Source: CAKSXP01 sp964609305 (GTDB taxonomy: Bacteria; Bacillota; Clostridia; Oscillospirales; Oscillospiraceae). From it: a stretch of DNA of 64,000 bases. The notes under the pieces were generated by a model. It did no database searches. It saw only the letters and a list, made by a program, of their open reading frames with translations, and had not been told where the DNA came from. A program made the translations under genes and the position numbers. The stretch spans positions 12,700 to 76,699 of the forward strand of contig CAZSRK010000003.1 of NCBI GenBank assembly GCA_964609305.1. The letters are read 5' to 3'. Below are positions 1-7,876 of this stretch, piece after piece (positions within the stretch are counted from its first letter, which is position 1; every line of letters begins with the position of its first letter).

Positions 1-1122
1 GCGGAGTTTCAGTGCTATGCCGCAAGTAAGCTTCGGGAGCTGTCGGAGGACACGGACGTTCTGTCTAAGGCCTTTGGGACAGACCTTGTGGTGCTCAAGC
101 AGTCCGGCAGTCAGAATATCGCAGAAACCTGGACGAGGGAGGCGCTTGAAGCTATCCGGTCTTTTCCCATAGCGGGAGGCAGCCTGCTCCGCCACGATGT
201 CGTGGCCGGCGTCTGCCCCCTCTCGGCCATGGACTGCGGCCTGCATGCGCTGCTTTTCCATGCAAGGCAGTGCGCTTTTGGCGCGCGGCGGGAAAATACC
301 GATTACCGGGTCTGCGGGACTGAGCGGTGCGAGGCCTGTCAGGAGGAGAGACAGTTTCTGGCGGAAATTGACCGCGGAATACGGCAGGGTGAGTTTATGC
401 TGTATCTGCAGTTCTTCGTGGATGCCGACAAAAAAATCGTCGGATGTGAGGCTCTTTCCCGCTGGCAGCACCCCGAAAAAGGGCTTTTGAACCCGGACCG
501 GTTCATACCTCTTCTGGAGCGCGAGGGTCGGCTGGAGCGGCTGGATCTATATAATCTGGAGCTTGTGTGCAGATTTCTGGACAGGCTGTATGATAAGGGG
601 ATTCAGGACTTTTTTATCTCCTGTAATTTTGCAAGAAGTACATTCGCTCTGGACGATTTTGTTGAACGCTGTGGTAAGTTGCTTGAAAGGCATTATTTTT
701 CAAGGCAGCAGCTTGTCTTTGAGATAACGGAGAGCGAGACAATCGATATGCCTCAGAGGGAGCAGATGTTCAGAAATATCAGGGACATACGCAGCATGGG
801 TGTGCGCGTCATCTTTGACGATTTTGGAGCGGGCTTTTCCTCTTTTGGGGATCTGGAGCAGTACCCGATGGACGGCCTGAAGCTGGATAAATATCTGGTG
901 GACAATATGTGGACGAAACAGGGAAGGATCCTTCTGGAGGCGCTGGTCAGGACCGGCCACGAGATGGGTCTTACCATTCTGGCCGAGGGCGTAGAAGATG
1001 AGAGGCAGGCGGTCGCCCTTCGTCAGCTTAAATGTGATATATTCCAGGGATTCCTGTTTTCCACCCCGCTCCCGGTAGCGCAGGCGGAAAAAAGAATACT
1101 GAGCCAGGCAGGGGATCTGTGA
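1..1122 (+). CDS. EAL-domain c-di-GMP phosphodiesterase, 5' end outside window
   Basis: The frame is open from base 1, so the gene starts upstream; the first in-window start (GTG at 88) is probably internal. Visible protein is 373 residues. The C-terminal 250 residues form an EAL domain, the family that hydrolyses cyclic di-GMP to pGpG. The key acidic and amide motifs are present: EALSRW (E150-A-L), the Asn of SCNF, FEITESE, FDDFGAGFSS, LKLDK, AEGVED and QGFLFS, so it should be active. The region before the EAL domain has a Cys-rich stretch (CGTERCEACQEE) and could be the end of a sensory or degenerate GGDEF part. A predicted diguanylate cyclase follows on the same strand, so opposing activities are neighbours. 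The EAL call is firm; the input signal is unknown. Confidence 0.9.
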   Translation, partial: AEFQCYAASKLRELSEDTDVLSKAFGTDLVVLKQSGSQNIAETWTREALEAIRSFPIAGGSLLRHDVVAGVCPLSAMDCGLHALLFHARQCAFGARRENTDYRVCGTERCEACQEERQFLAEIDRGIRQGEFMLYLQFFVDADKKIVGCEALSRWQHPEKGLLNPDRFIPLLEREGRLERLDLYNLELVCRFLDRLYDKGIQDFFISCNFARSTFALDDFVERCGKLLERHYFSRQQLVFEITESETIDMPQREQMFRNIRDIRSMGVRVIFDDFGAGFSSFGDLEQYPMDGLKLDKYLVDNMWTKQGRILLEALVRTGHEMGLTILAEGVEDERQAVALRQLKCDIFQGFLFSTPLPVAQAEKRILSQAGDL

Positions 1123-1268
1123 ACGATAGCTGCCCGGACTCATCCCGGGAACTACGGGACGACTTTCGGCGTATCATGAGAATGGTGATGTCCGGGCAAT
1201 GTATGTCCGGAGGATAAGCTCAGGCAGGGACAGCCCTTCATATGTGCAATCAATAGGAGGTGTTTTTG

Positions 1269-2159
1269 ATGGAGTATGGAGCAAAGCGGCATAGCAGCAT
1301 CCGCTGGTATCTGTTTGGGATCCTGGTGGCACTGGAGCTTCTGATGTCGTTTTCTTTCCTTGGATATTTCCATGCGGAGCCTATCTCCATCACCATCGCC
1401 TATATCCCGGTGCTGCTGGCAGGGGCGTTGCTGGGGCCACTAGAATCTATGGCGGTGGGCACTGTTTTTGGACTGGCCAGTATGTGGAAGGCCTCAGCCA
1501 GCTATGTCATGCCTTTTGACCGGCTGTTCTCTCCCATTATGAGCGGATATCCGGTGGAGAGTTTTCTTCTCAGCGTTGGAAGCCGCGCCCTGTTTGGCCT
1601 TCTGATAGGAGTTTTATATATGGCTGCCAAAAAAGGACGGCCTTCGGGAGTGTGGATGGGCGTAGTATCCTTTTTTGGGCAGACTATCCATTCCGCGCTG
1701 GTTTATGGTACTATGTGGATATTTTTCCCCGAAGCGGGTCTGACGCTGCTGAACACAGTAGAAAGTTTTTTTACCTTGAATAATATCGTCGCAAATTTAC
1801 TGTCGGCCGGGCTGGTTGTACTTTTCTGGCATATAATGCGATCCCCTACATGGAATCAATTCGTGCAGAGACTTGAGGCGGCAAAGACTGTTCAGGCCTC
1901 TGATCGTTTAAATATTCTGCCCCTTGTCGGTATTATCCTTCTGGCCATAATTTCCTCGGTTGCTGTCGCGCTGTATTTTGTTCAAAGAATGGTCTCTGTT
2001 TTGCAGCAAAAGGGTGTTACCCTGCCGGATGACGGATATGACGATATGGTACACCTGCAGATACAGTTTCTGTTTGGGATACTTGCAATGATGGTCCTGG
2101 TCACGATATTCCTGGTTCTGAACCGTCGTTATAATACATATATGAGGCGGGAGTTCTGA
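1269..2159 (+). CDS. membrane sensor half of a split diguanylate cyclase
   Basis: About 296 residues with seven or eight hydrophobic segments; residues 1-170 resemble an ECF-transporter S-component fold used as a membrane sensor. The start is ATG 1269, eight bases after AGGAGG (1255-1260), rather than GTG 1260, which overlaps that site. The protein ends in RREF just before a stop at 2157-2159. The next reading frame carries LTGAMNRRAF, the usual opening of a GGDEF domain, immediately over this stop. The membrane part and the GGDEF domain were therefore probably one protein of about 490 residues, now separated by a frameshift near 2152-2157. Function is inferred from the joined domain order: membrane signal input to c-di-GMP synthesis. 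A natural break and a sequencing error cannot be told apart here. Confidence 0.75.
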   Translation: MEYGAKRHSSIRWYLFGILVALELLMSFSFLGYFHAEPISITIAYIPVLLAGALLGPLESMAVGTVFGLASMWKASASYVMPFDRLFSPIMSGYPVESFLLSVGSRALFGLLIGVLYMAAKKGRPSGVWMGVVSFFGQTIHSALVYGTMWIFFPEAGLTLLNTVESFFTLNNIVANLLSAGLVVLFWHIMRSPTWNQFVQRLEAAKTVQASDRLNILPLVGIILLAIISSVAVALYFVQRMVSVLQQKGVTLPDDGYDDMVHLQIQFLFGILAMMVLVTIFLVLNRRYNTYMRREF

Positions 2160-2167
2160 CCGGGGCC

Positions 2168-2728
2168 ATGAACAGGAGAGCGTTTTTCCAATCCAGCAAA
2201 AGGGTCCTGAGCCATTTTAATTTTCAGAGGGACGCGACCGGATATTTTGTCATGGTTGATATGGACCGATTTAAGGAGATAAACGATCTCTACGGGCATC
2301 CGGAGGGAGACAGGGTGCTGAAAGAAGCTGTGCTCGCGATGAATGCTATTTTTGGCGGAGATGGGCTTATCGGACGTGTAGGAGGCGATGAATTTGCCAT
2401 ACTGATCTATATCCCGACTACCCGGCCGCTTCTTGAGGGTCAGCTTCAGAGATTGATGGAGAGCATTCAGAGGATCAGGATGGATAACAGGGCTATATCA
2501 TGCAGTATAGGAGCTCAGCCCATTACACCGGACAGGACCGCTGAAGATCTGTACCGGGACGCAGACAACCTGCTCTATACGGCGAAAAACAGGGGAAGGA
2601 ATCAGTATATGATCGGGCCCGTTGAGAGTATGGTACAGGCCAATACCTTCGCGGCCCGGGATATAGAAGTCTCAACTGAGACTGCAGAAGAGGCGGACCA
2701 GAGCGGCGATGGGGCAAGAGGGACATAG
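2168..2728 (+). CDS. GGDEF domain half of a split diguanylate cyclase
   Basis: 186 residues holding a nearly complete GGDEF domain, which makes c-di-GMP from two GTP. Visible motifs are VMVDMDRFKEIND, YGHPEGDRVL, the intact signature RVGGDEF, and the late YRDADNLLYTAKNRGRN motif. The product-inhibition I-site (RxxD, five residues before GGDEF) is absent: the matching residues are FGGD. The annotated ATG 2168 lies inside the conserved LTGAMNRR element, and no ribosome site precedes it, so independent translation is doubtful. Together with the membrane ORF ending at 2159 it looks like one gene with a shifted frame; reinitiation eight bases after the stop is the other option. The last 30 residues are Glu- and Ser-rich and outside the domain. 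Confidence 0.75.
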   Translation: MNRRAFFQSSKRVLSHFNFQRDATGYFVMVDMDRFKEINDLYGHPEGDRVLKEAVLAMNAIFGGDGLIGRVGGDEFAILIYIPTTRPLLEGQLQRLMESIQRIRMDNRAISCSIGAQPITPDRTAEDLYRDADNLLYTAKNRGRNQYMIGPVESMVQANTFAARDIEVSTETAEEADQSGDGARGT

Positions 2729-2740
2729 ACAGTATGTATA

Positions 2741-2780
2741 CAAAACCGTGCGGCGCCAAAGAGGGCACCGCACGGTTTTG
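2741..2780. terminator. bidirectional intrinsic terminator
   Basis: The arms CAAAACCGTGCGGCGCC and GGCACCGCACGGTTTTG pair around a six-base loop with one offset position, and are A-rich on one side and T-rich on the other. It sits between the convergent GGDEF fragment and LysR gene, so it can end both transcripts. Confidence 0.85.
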
Positions 2781-2807
2781 TAATTATCCCATTTTGAAAG
2801 CTATACG

Positions 2808-3719
2808 CTATCTCATCCGAAAGCTGAGTTTCAGGAAGTTGTACAGTTCATTTATATAGGGGTTCAGGTTGTCCTTCAGCCAGAAAAATGAGTAATAGAT
2901 CCTGGCAATATCGCCCGGTATCTCGATCGCGGAGAGGATCTCGGTGGAAAATTCGGACTGGAAAGCCTTTGGTAACAGGAGCACACCCTTGCCGGCGCAC
3001 AGGTCCATGAATGCCAGGTCGACGTTTTCATAGTATTCCACGGTGGAATCGCAGCGGAGAGCCTCAGATATGTTGGAGAAAGTGGCAAGCTCCCGAATAT
3101 CCTGGCTGTTTCGCATTATGCTCATTTTCGAGAGTATGACCGCAGGATCCGACGAACCAAGCTCCTCCAGCACTTCGTTTGAAACCATGAGTACGAGCGA
3201 ATCCTCCAGAAAAACGGTACTGTTGATCTGTTCAGCGCCGCCTCCCTTTTCATAAAGCAGGGACAAAGTTACGTCGTCCTGCCGCTGGAGCACGGACTGG
3301 GTGCATTCCTGCTCCACCAGCCGCCTCGTGTTTATTTTAAGGTTCGGGTATTTCTTGTGCAGAAGATTCAGCGCATGGGATATCCTCAGCTTGCAGGCGG
3401 TGTTCTGCAGCAGCCGGCTGTCGATACCGACGTAAAAGATGGAGTTTGCCTCAAACTCATCGCCGGAACCGGCAAGTCCCTGTCTCATCAACTCTATGTC
3501 GGCCACAATATGCCTTGCGATGGGGAGGATCCTTTTTCCCTGCTCCGTGAGCGACACGGGACGTCCACTGCGAAAGAACAGCTGTACGCCAAGCAGCTGT
3601 TCAAGCTCATGTATCTGTTTGCTTAGCGTCGGCTGTGAGATATAAAGGGATTCCGCTGCACGGCTGAAGTTCAGATAGTCGGCAACCGCCAGAAACGCTT
3701 CCAAAAGCCGGGTCTCCAT
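2808..3719 (-). CDS. LysR-family transcriptional regulator
   Basis: 303 residues, the usual LysR length. Residues 1-60 are the winged helix-turn-helix (NFSRAAESLYISQPTLSKQI, then LGVQLFFRSGRPVSLTEQG). The rest is the two-lobed effector-binding domain. The start at 3719 follows GAGGTGA. It is divergent from the old-yellow-enzyme gene at 4004, the classic arrangement for a LysR activator of the neighbouring pathway that also controls itself. A good minus-strand promoter (3813-3841) is overlapped by an inverted repeat, consistent with autorepression. The inducer is unknown; by context it may be a substrate or product of the reductase pair. Confidence 0.9.
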   Translation of the reverse strand: METRLLEAFLAVADYLNFSRAAESLYISQPTLSKQIHELEQLLGVQLFFRSGRPVSLTEQGKRILPIARHIVADIELMRQGLAGSGDEFEANSIFYVGIDSRLLQNTACKLRISHALNLLHKKYPNLKINTRRLVEQECTQSVLQRQDDVTLSLLYEKGGGAEQINSTVFLEDSLVLMVSNEVLEELGSSDPAVILSKMSIMRNSQDIRELATFSNISEALRCDSTVEYYENVDLAFMDLCAGKGVLLLPKAFQSEFSTEILSAIEIPGDIARIYYSFFWLKDNLNPYINELYNFLKLSFRMR

Positions 3720-3812
3720 GTAAAAGAATCACCTCGCTGAGTTGAGCGTGTGAAAATACGGCGTCATGCGCCGTGGTTTCGCATCGCTTATGTTGCTTTG
3801 GGTATTTAAACT

Positions 3813-3849
3813 ATTGTAATGCAGCCGCACAAATCTGTCAACTTTGTGC
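3813..3849 (-). promoter_or_regulatory. lysR promoter with overlapping inverted repeat
   Basis: On the minus strand TTGACA (3841-3836) and TACAAT (3818-3813) are separated by exactly 17 bases. A perfect inverted repeat, GCACAAA-N9-TTTGTGC (3827-3849), covers the -35 element, so a protein bound there would block transcription of the LysR gene. This is a reasonable autoregulatory site. Confidence 0.6.
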
Positions 3850-3877
3850 GACATAGCGCATCCTCTGGGAAAATGGC

Positions 3878-3894
3878 TATGCAAAATTGGCATA
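3878..3894. promoter_or_regulatory. possible LysR-type box (TATGC-N7-GCATA)
   Basis: An inverted repeat of the T-N11-A type that LysR proteins favour lies in the divergent gap. It is about 50 bases upstream of a TATAAT (3946-3951) whose -35 is poor, the layout expected for an activator-dependent promoter of the reductase gene. No binding data. Confidence 0.4.
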
Positions 3895-4003
3895 ACCGGA
3901 TAAAGATATTGAAATTTGCAATTTCCTTTTCGGAAAGAGTCGGATTATAATAATTATATGGTATGAACCGCTTTTCCGAAATAACCGAAAGGAGATGGTG
4001 TTT

Positions 4004-5938
4004 TTGTATTTGGAGTCCAGATATAAGCACTTGCTGGAGCCGTTTACCGTGAGGAATGTTTATTTCCGCAACCGCATTTTCCTGCCGCCGTGCGCCATAG
4101 CGCATGTGAACGAGGGCGCACCCAATAATCTTGGCGTTGCCTATCTTGAGGAAAAGGCGCGCGGCGGCGCGGCGCAGGTGACCCAGGGCAACATCACCGG
4201 GCCGGGAGGGCACGGAGACAACGGCGGCCATCTAAACCGTTACAGCACGAACTGGAGGACCCAGATGGCATTTACGGAGCTTGCCTATGCGATCCGTCAG
4301 CATGGGGCGGTGGCCTCGGCCGAGGTCAATCACGCCGGCTGCAACGCCGATTATGAGTCCAATTATTTCACGCAGCCCATGGGGCCGGTCGGCTTTGTCA
4401 GGGAGGATGGTATAGAGGTCAAGGAGATGGACGAGGAGATGATCCTCAAAGCCGTCGAGTATTATGCGGACATCGCAAAATTCCTCAAGGACAGCGGCTT
4501 CCAGATGTGCATGATACACAGCGCGCACGACATGCTGCTCAACCAGTTCCTGTCGCCCCGTTATAACAAGCGCACCGACGAATACGGCGGGACGATCGAT
4601 GGACGCATGAAATTCCCGATGATGGTGATAAAGCGCATACGGGAAGTGGTCGGGGAGGATTTCCCGATCGAACTGCGCATCGGGCTTGAGCACACTCCGG
4701 ACGGTAACACCCTGGAAGAACTCGTGCACTATGTCAAGCAGGCCGACCCGTACATAGACTTTGTCAACGTCTCCGGCGGGACAGGCCTTGACCACTGGAC
4801 ACAGAGCGTCAACTACATGCCCGAGGCGGTGCATCTGCCGACGGCCAAGGCCCTCAAGGCCGGCGGCGTCAACGCAAAAGTTGTCCTTCTCGGCGGCATT
4901 GTGTCCCCTGACCTTGCCGAGGAGATCCTGGCAGAGGGACATGCGGACGTGATCGGTATGGCCCGCGCCCTTATGGCCGACCCACAGCTTCCCAGTAAGC
5001 TGCGCCGGAATGAGCCTGAGGAGATCGTACCCTGTCTGCGGTGCCAGAACTGTCTGGCCGGCGAAAAGATATTTTATCTGACACGCTGTATGGTAAACCC
5101 CATGCTCGGGCATGAGGCGCGCTATATGGTACAGCACCCCGTGACGGAAAAGAAAAAAGTCCTTGTCGTCGGCGGCGGCCCGGCCGGCATGGTCGCGGCT
5201 ATAACCGCGGCAAAGCGCGGGCATGAGGTCATCATTGCCGAGAAGGAAAGCGAGTTGGGCGGAACTATCCGCTTTGCCCGTCACGACAAACATAAGGTGC
5301 AGCTTGATAAATATATGCAGTATCTGATCCGACAGGTGAACAAGCTGAGTATACAGGTGCTTCTGAATACGCAGGGCAGCGAGGAGCTTATCGAAAAGCT
5401 CTCGCCTGACTCCGTCATCGTTGCGGCGGGTGCGGCTCCTGTCGTCCCCCGGATACCGGGCATCGACGGGGAAAACGTGATCTATGCCACGGATGCGTAT
5501 TATCATCCTGAGAAAGTCGGGAAACGTGTCGTCATCATCGGCGGTGGACAGGTCGGCTGCGAGGTAGGCGCCAGCCTAGCCAGCGACGGACACAGCGTCA
5601 GGGTGATAGAGATGACGGATACGCTCGCGTCGGAGGATAACAGGATGCATCGCGGCGGACTTATGTGGCTCTGGGACCAGCACGATATAAAAGGCTTTGT
5701 GAACACTAAGGTTGTCGAGGTCACCAAGGATGGCGTCAGGGCCTCCAGCCCGGACGGGGAGCAGCTCTTTGAAGCGGATACGGTCATATACGCCGTAGGC
5801 CTGAAGCCGCGGCAGGAGGTATATCAGGAGCTTCGCAAGTACTGCTACGACACGGTCAGCTGCGGCGACTGCGTAAAGAGCGGAAAGATCGTCGATGCCG
5901 TGACGGCAGCGTGGAATACGGCTGTCGACCTGGCATAA
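4004..5938 (+). CDS. old-yellow-enzyme NADH:flavin oxidoreductase (2,4-dienoyl-CoA reductase / BaiCD-like)
   Basis: About 645 residues in the order of 2,4-dienoyl-CoA reductase and the bile-acid enoate reductases BaiCD/BaiH. First is an N-terminal TIM barrel (LLEPFTVRN, IHSAHDMLLNQFLSP, YNKRTDEYGG). Next is a cysteine cluster for 4Fe-4S (CLRCQNC then C after 11 residues, about residues 345-363). Last is a C-terminal FAD/NAD(P)H part with two dinucleotide motifs (VVGGGPAG and IIGGGQVGCE). Such enzymes reduce an activated C=C bond with FMN, FAD and an Fe-S relay. TTG 4004 sits nine bases after AAAGGAG; ATG 3995 abuts that site and is less likely. It is followed closely by an NTF2-like gene and divergent from a LysR regulator. 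Substrate not determinable: steroid or bile-acid-like and other enones are all possible. Confidence 0.88.
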   Translation: MYLESRYKHLLEPFTVRNVYFRNRIFLPPCAIAHVNEGAPNNLGVAYLEEKARGGAAQVTQGNITGPGGHGDNGGHLNRYSTNWRTQMAFTELAYAIRQHGAVASAEVNHAGCNADYESNYFTQPMGPVGFVREDGIEVKEMDEEMILKAVEYYADIAKFLKDSGFQMCMIHSAHDMLLNQFLSPRYNKRTDEYGGTIDGRMKFPMMVIKRIREVVGEDFPIELRIGLEHTPDGNTLEELVHYVKQADPYIDFVNVSGGTGLDHWTQSVNYMPEAVHLPTAKALKAGGVNAKVVLLGGIVSPDLAEEILAEGHADVIGMARALMADPQLPSKLRRNEPEEIVPCLRCQNCLAGEKIFYLTRCMVNPMLGHEARYMVQHPVTEKKKVLVVGGGPAGMVAAITAAKRGHEVIIAEKESELGGTIRFARHDKHKVQLDKYMQYLIRQVNKLSIQVLLNTQGSEELIEKLSPDSVIVAAGAAPVVPRIPGIDGENVIYATDAYYHPEKVGKRVVIIGGGQVGCEVGASLASDGHSVRVIEMTDTLASEDNRMHRGGLMWLWDQHDIKGFVNTKVVEVTKDGVRASSPDGEQLFEADTVIYAVGLKPRQEVYQELRKYCYDTVSCGDCVKSGKIVDAVTAAWNTAVDLA

Positions 5939-5966
5939 TAAATTTTATAGAAAGGTGGTTTTGTAA

Positions 5967-6830
5967 GTGGAGATACAGGAGTTATACGAACGGCTTGAAA
6001 AGCTTGAAAAGGTAGTGGAGGAGCAGCAGCTTGAGATTGCGCGGCACGAATCCGCACAGAAGATAATGAATCTCATGTGCCGCTATGAGAATCTGCACTC
6101 CGCGCATCGCTGGAAAGAACAGGAGGAGTGCTTTGCACTCAAGACCCCCGGTGTCCGCGCGATATTCAACGGGAACGTCTATGAGGGTGCGCAGGGAATA
6201 AGGAACCACTACACAGGCCTTCTTCAGGCGTCCGAGCAGGGGCTGTCCGGCAGGATATACTGCCATGAGCTGATGACACCCGCCATCGAAGTGGCAAAGG
6301 ACAACAAGAGCGCCAAGGGATATTTCTCCAGCCTCGGCTGCGAGAGCCTTGTGACCAGCGAGGGCATCAAATCTCTCTGGAGCTTCTGCAAATTCCGCTT
6401 TGGCTTTGTCGTTGAGGACGGAGAGTGGAAGATCTACCGTCTGGACATGCATGGCACCTTCAACACCCCCTTCGACGGGCCTGGCTGGGGACAGCAGCCC
6501 TATCTGGTGGGCTTCGCCGGCGGTGACGACATCGACAACTGGGATCCGAAGTGGGCACCAAACGCGTTCATCAATCGCGACGAAGAGGGGCATCCGCTGT
6601 ATGTGACTCTTCAGACGGACACACCCTACTGCGATCTGCACAATCTCCAGCCGGATCTGATAGAGCCCTATGACACCTGGGACGAGGGCTGGAGCGAGCT
6701 GTACACCGAGCCCTGCAAAAAGGGCGATTGTATCGCCCGTAAGACAGACCCCACCGCGACCTACAAGCCCGCACCGTTCCAGTCCCCCGCAAAGCCGGTG
6801 GAATATCCGGACAACGGGTTTTTCCAGTAA
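5967..6830 (+). CDS. NTF2/SnoaL-like protein, partner of the upstream reductase
   Basis: 287 residues. A short heptad-like N-terminal helix (residues 1-30, ELYERLEKLEKVVEEQQ) leads into an NTF2/SnoaL-like alpha+beta cone (about 35-165). An Asp- and Trp-rich tail without a recognised domain follows. GTG 5967 is eight bases after AAAGGTGG. NTF2-like folds serve as dehydratases, isomerases or hydroxylases; the bile acid 7-alpha-dehydratase BaiE is a known member beside a reductase of the same type. Only 28 bases separate it from the reductase, so the two are very likely co-transcribed and may act in sequence on one ring compound. That step is inference; the active-site residues were not aligned. 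Confidence 0.65.
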   Translation: MEIQELYERLEKLEKVVEEQQLEIARHESAQKIMNLMCRYENLHSAHRWKEQEECFALKTPGVRAIFNGNVYEGAQGIRNHYTGLLQASEQGLSGRIYCHELMTPAIEVAKDNKSAKGYFSSLGCESLVTSEGIKSLWSFCKFRFGFVVEDGEWKIYRLDMHGTFNTPFDGPGWGQQPYLVGFAGGDDIDNWDPKWAPNAFINRDEEGHPLYVTLQTDTPYCDLHNLQPDLIEPYDTWDEGWSELYTEPCKKGDCIARKTDPTATYKPAPFQSPAKPVEYPDNGFFQ

Positions 6831-6947
6831 GCTGTGGGGTATGGTCCAGGCCCAAAATGCGGGGCTTACGGCAAAACTGCGCCCGCTCCCCGCGCCTGAC
6901 ACCCTGCGGCAATTTTCAGATATAACACGAACATGGCCAATTAGTAC

Positions 6948-6976
6948 AAAGGGCACTGCCATCGGCAGCGCCCTTT
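6948..6976. terminator. bidirectional intrinsic terminator
   Basis: AAAGGGC and GCCCTTT, with the inner pair CTGCC/GGCAG, form one hairpin with a single mismatch between the convergent NTF2-like and flavodoxin genes. Confidence 0.65.
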
Positions 6977-6997
6977 GCTGATTTTCTTTGGTCAGGT

Positions 6998-7531
6998 TTA
7001 TCCGTTGAGCTCACGTATAATTGGTTCCAGAGCATTGAAATCCGTGAAATCCACAAGTTTCCCATAGGTTTCAAGGAGTGCCCGGTTTTCCGCAGACTGT
7101 TTTTCATCCGGTATTCTGCGCAGGGCCTGGTGCAGCAGCGCCATCACCGTCCTATGACCGGGAGATAGCCTGCGATAGTCGATCCCGCCACGAAGATGGA
7201 ATATTTTTGCCTGGCTTACCACCTCGGTCGGCAGCTGTGTTTGCAGCGAGGTTTGAATGTTGTTTACTGTCTGCGCATCTTCCGGATCAGACAGGCCGAC
7301 GGTGACAATAATAAGTTTCTGGCCTTTTCCAAGGGAAAAATGCCTTAAGGTTTTGGCCAGTCCCATGACGCCGCCGGCATAGAGGGCTCCCATATAGACG
7401 ATGGTTTCCCAGCAGGAAAGTTTCGAAACTTCCTTGCAGCTGACGGCGGAAATTCCGGTTTTTTCTGATAATTTCTCCGCATAGCGGCGGGTGCTGCCGT
7501 ATTTGCTGCCGTAAATAATGATACTTTCCAT
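6998..7531 (-). CDS. flavodoxin-domain protein (HemG-like)
   Basis: 177 residues with an N-terminal FMN-binding flavodoxin motif, IIIYGSKYGSTRRYAEKL, where the T/S-rich loop holds the FMN phosphate. The middle has a second flavin loop (YMGALYAGGVMGL). The fold is that of the protoporphyrinogen oxidase HemG and other long flavodoxins, which carry electrons or reduce small molecules. ATG 7531 is preferred over GTG 7537 because AGAGG is eight bases away. It stands alone on the minus strand, divergent from the TetR gene. There is no heme pathway nearby, so a general redox role is as likely as HemG function. Confidence 0.75.
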   Translation of the reverse strand: MESIIIYGSKYGSTRRYAEKLSEKTGISAVSCKEVSKLSCWETIVYMGALYAGGVMGLAKTLRHFSLGKGQKLIIVTVGLSDPEDAQTVNNIQTSLQTQLPTEVVSQAKIFHLRGGIDYRRLSPGHRTVMALLHQALRRIPDEKQSAENRALLETYGKLVDFTDFNALEPIIRELNG

Positions 7532-7806
7532 ATGCACAGCCTCTTTTTAATATGATATACCGCCGTGTAAATCGCTGGCAGGTCAAAGCCACGGCCCCTC
7601 GTCCAACAATAGGAAATCCGTGATGGCAATGTGCAAGGCAAAGGGAGGGACTGAACTGTGCCACCCGAGCAATATACATGTTCAGTACTTATTATATAAA
7701 AGCCATCTGCCGTAAAGCGACGGATTGCATGAAAAAAAGTTGTAAATTCTAAGTAAAAACTGTACTGTCGTCGGCTGTCGCAGAAGAAAAATAGCCCAAA
7801 GCCATC

Positions 7807-7835
7807 TTGACAAATGGTACACATGTGTGTATTAT
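7807..7835 (+). promoter_or_regulatory. tetR-family gene promoter
   Basis: TTGACA (7807-7812), 17 bases, TATTAT (7830-7835). The perfect operator palindrome begins three bases downstream, so the regulator can block its own transcription. The rest of the 345-base gap 7532-7876 shows no gene. Confidence 0.75.
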
Positions 7836-7837
7836 AA

Positions 7838-7858
7838 ATACATACCAAACGTATGTAT
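7838..7858. promoter_or_regulatory. TetR-type operator 1
   Basis: ATACATAC, five bases, GTATGTAT: a perfect 8+8 inverted repeat between the -10 box and the TetR start. A very similar sequence precedes the exporter pair at 8613-8633. Confidence 0.75.
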
Positions 7859-7876
7859 ATGAGAGGAAGTTGTTAA

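Noticed and set aside
4232..5506. 424-codon minus-strand frame inside the reductase
   Set aside because: Shadow of the plus-strand reductase, whose motifs cover the whole span.
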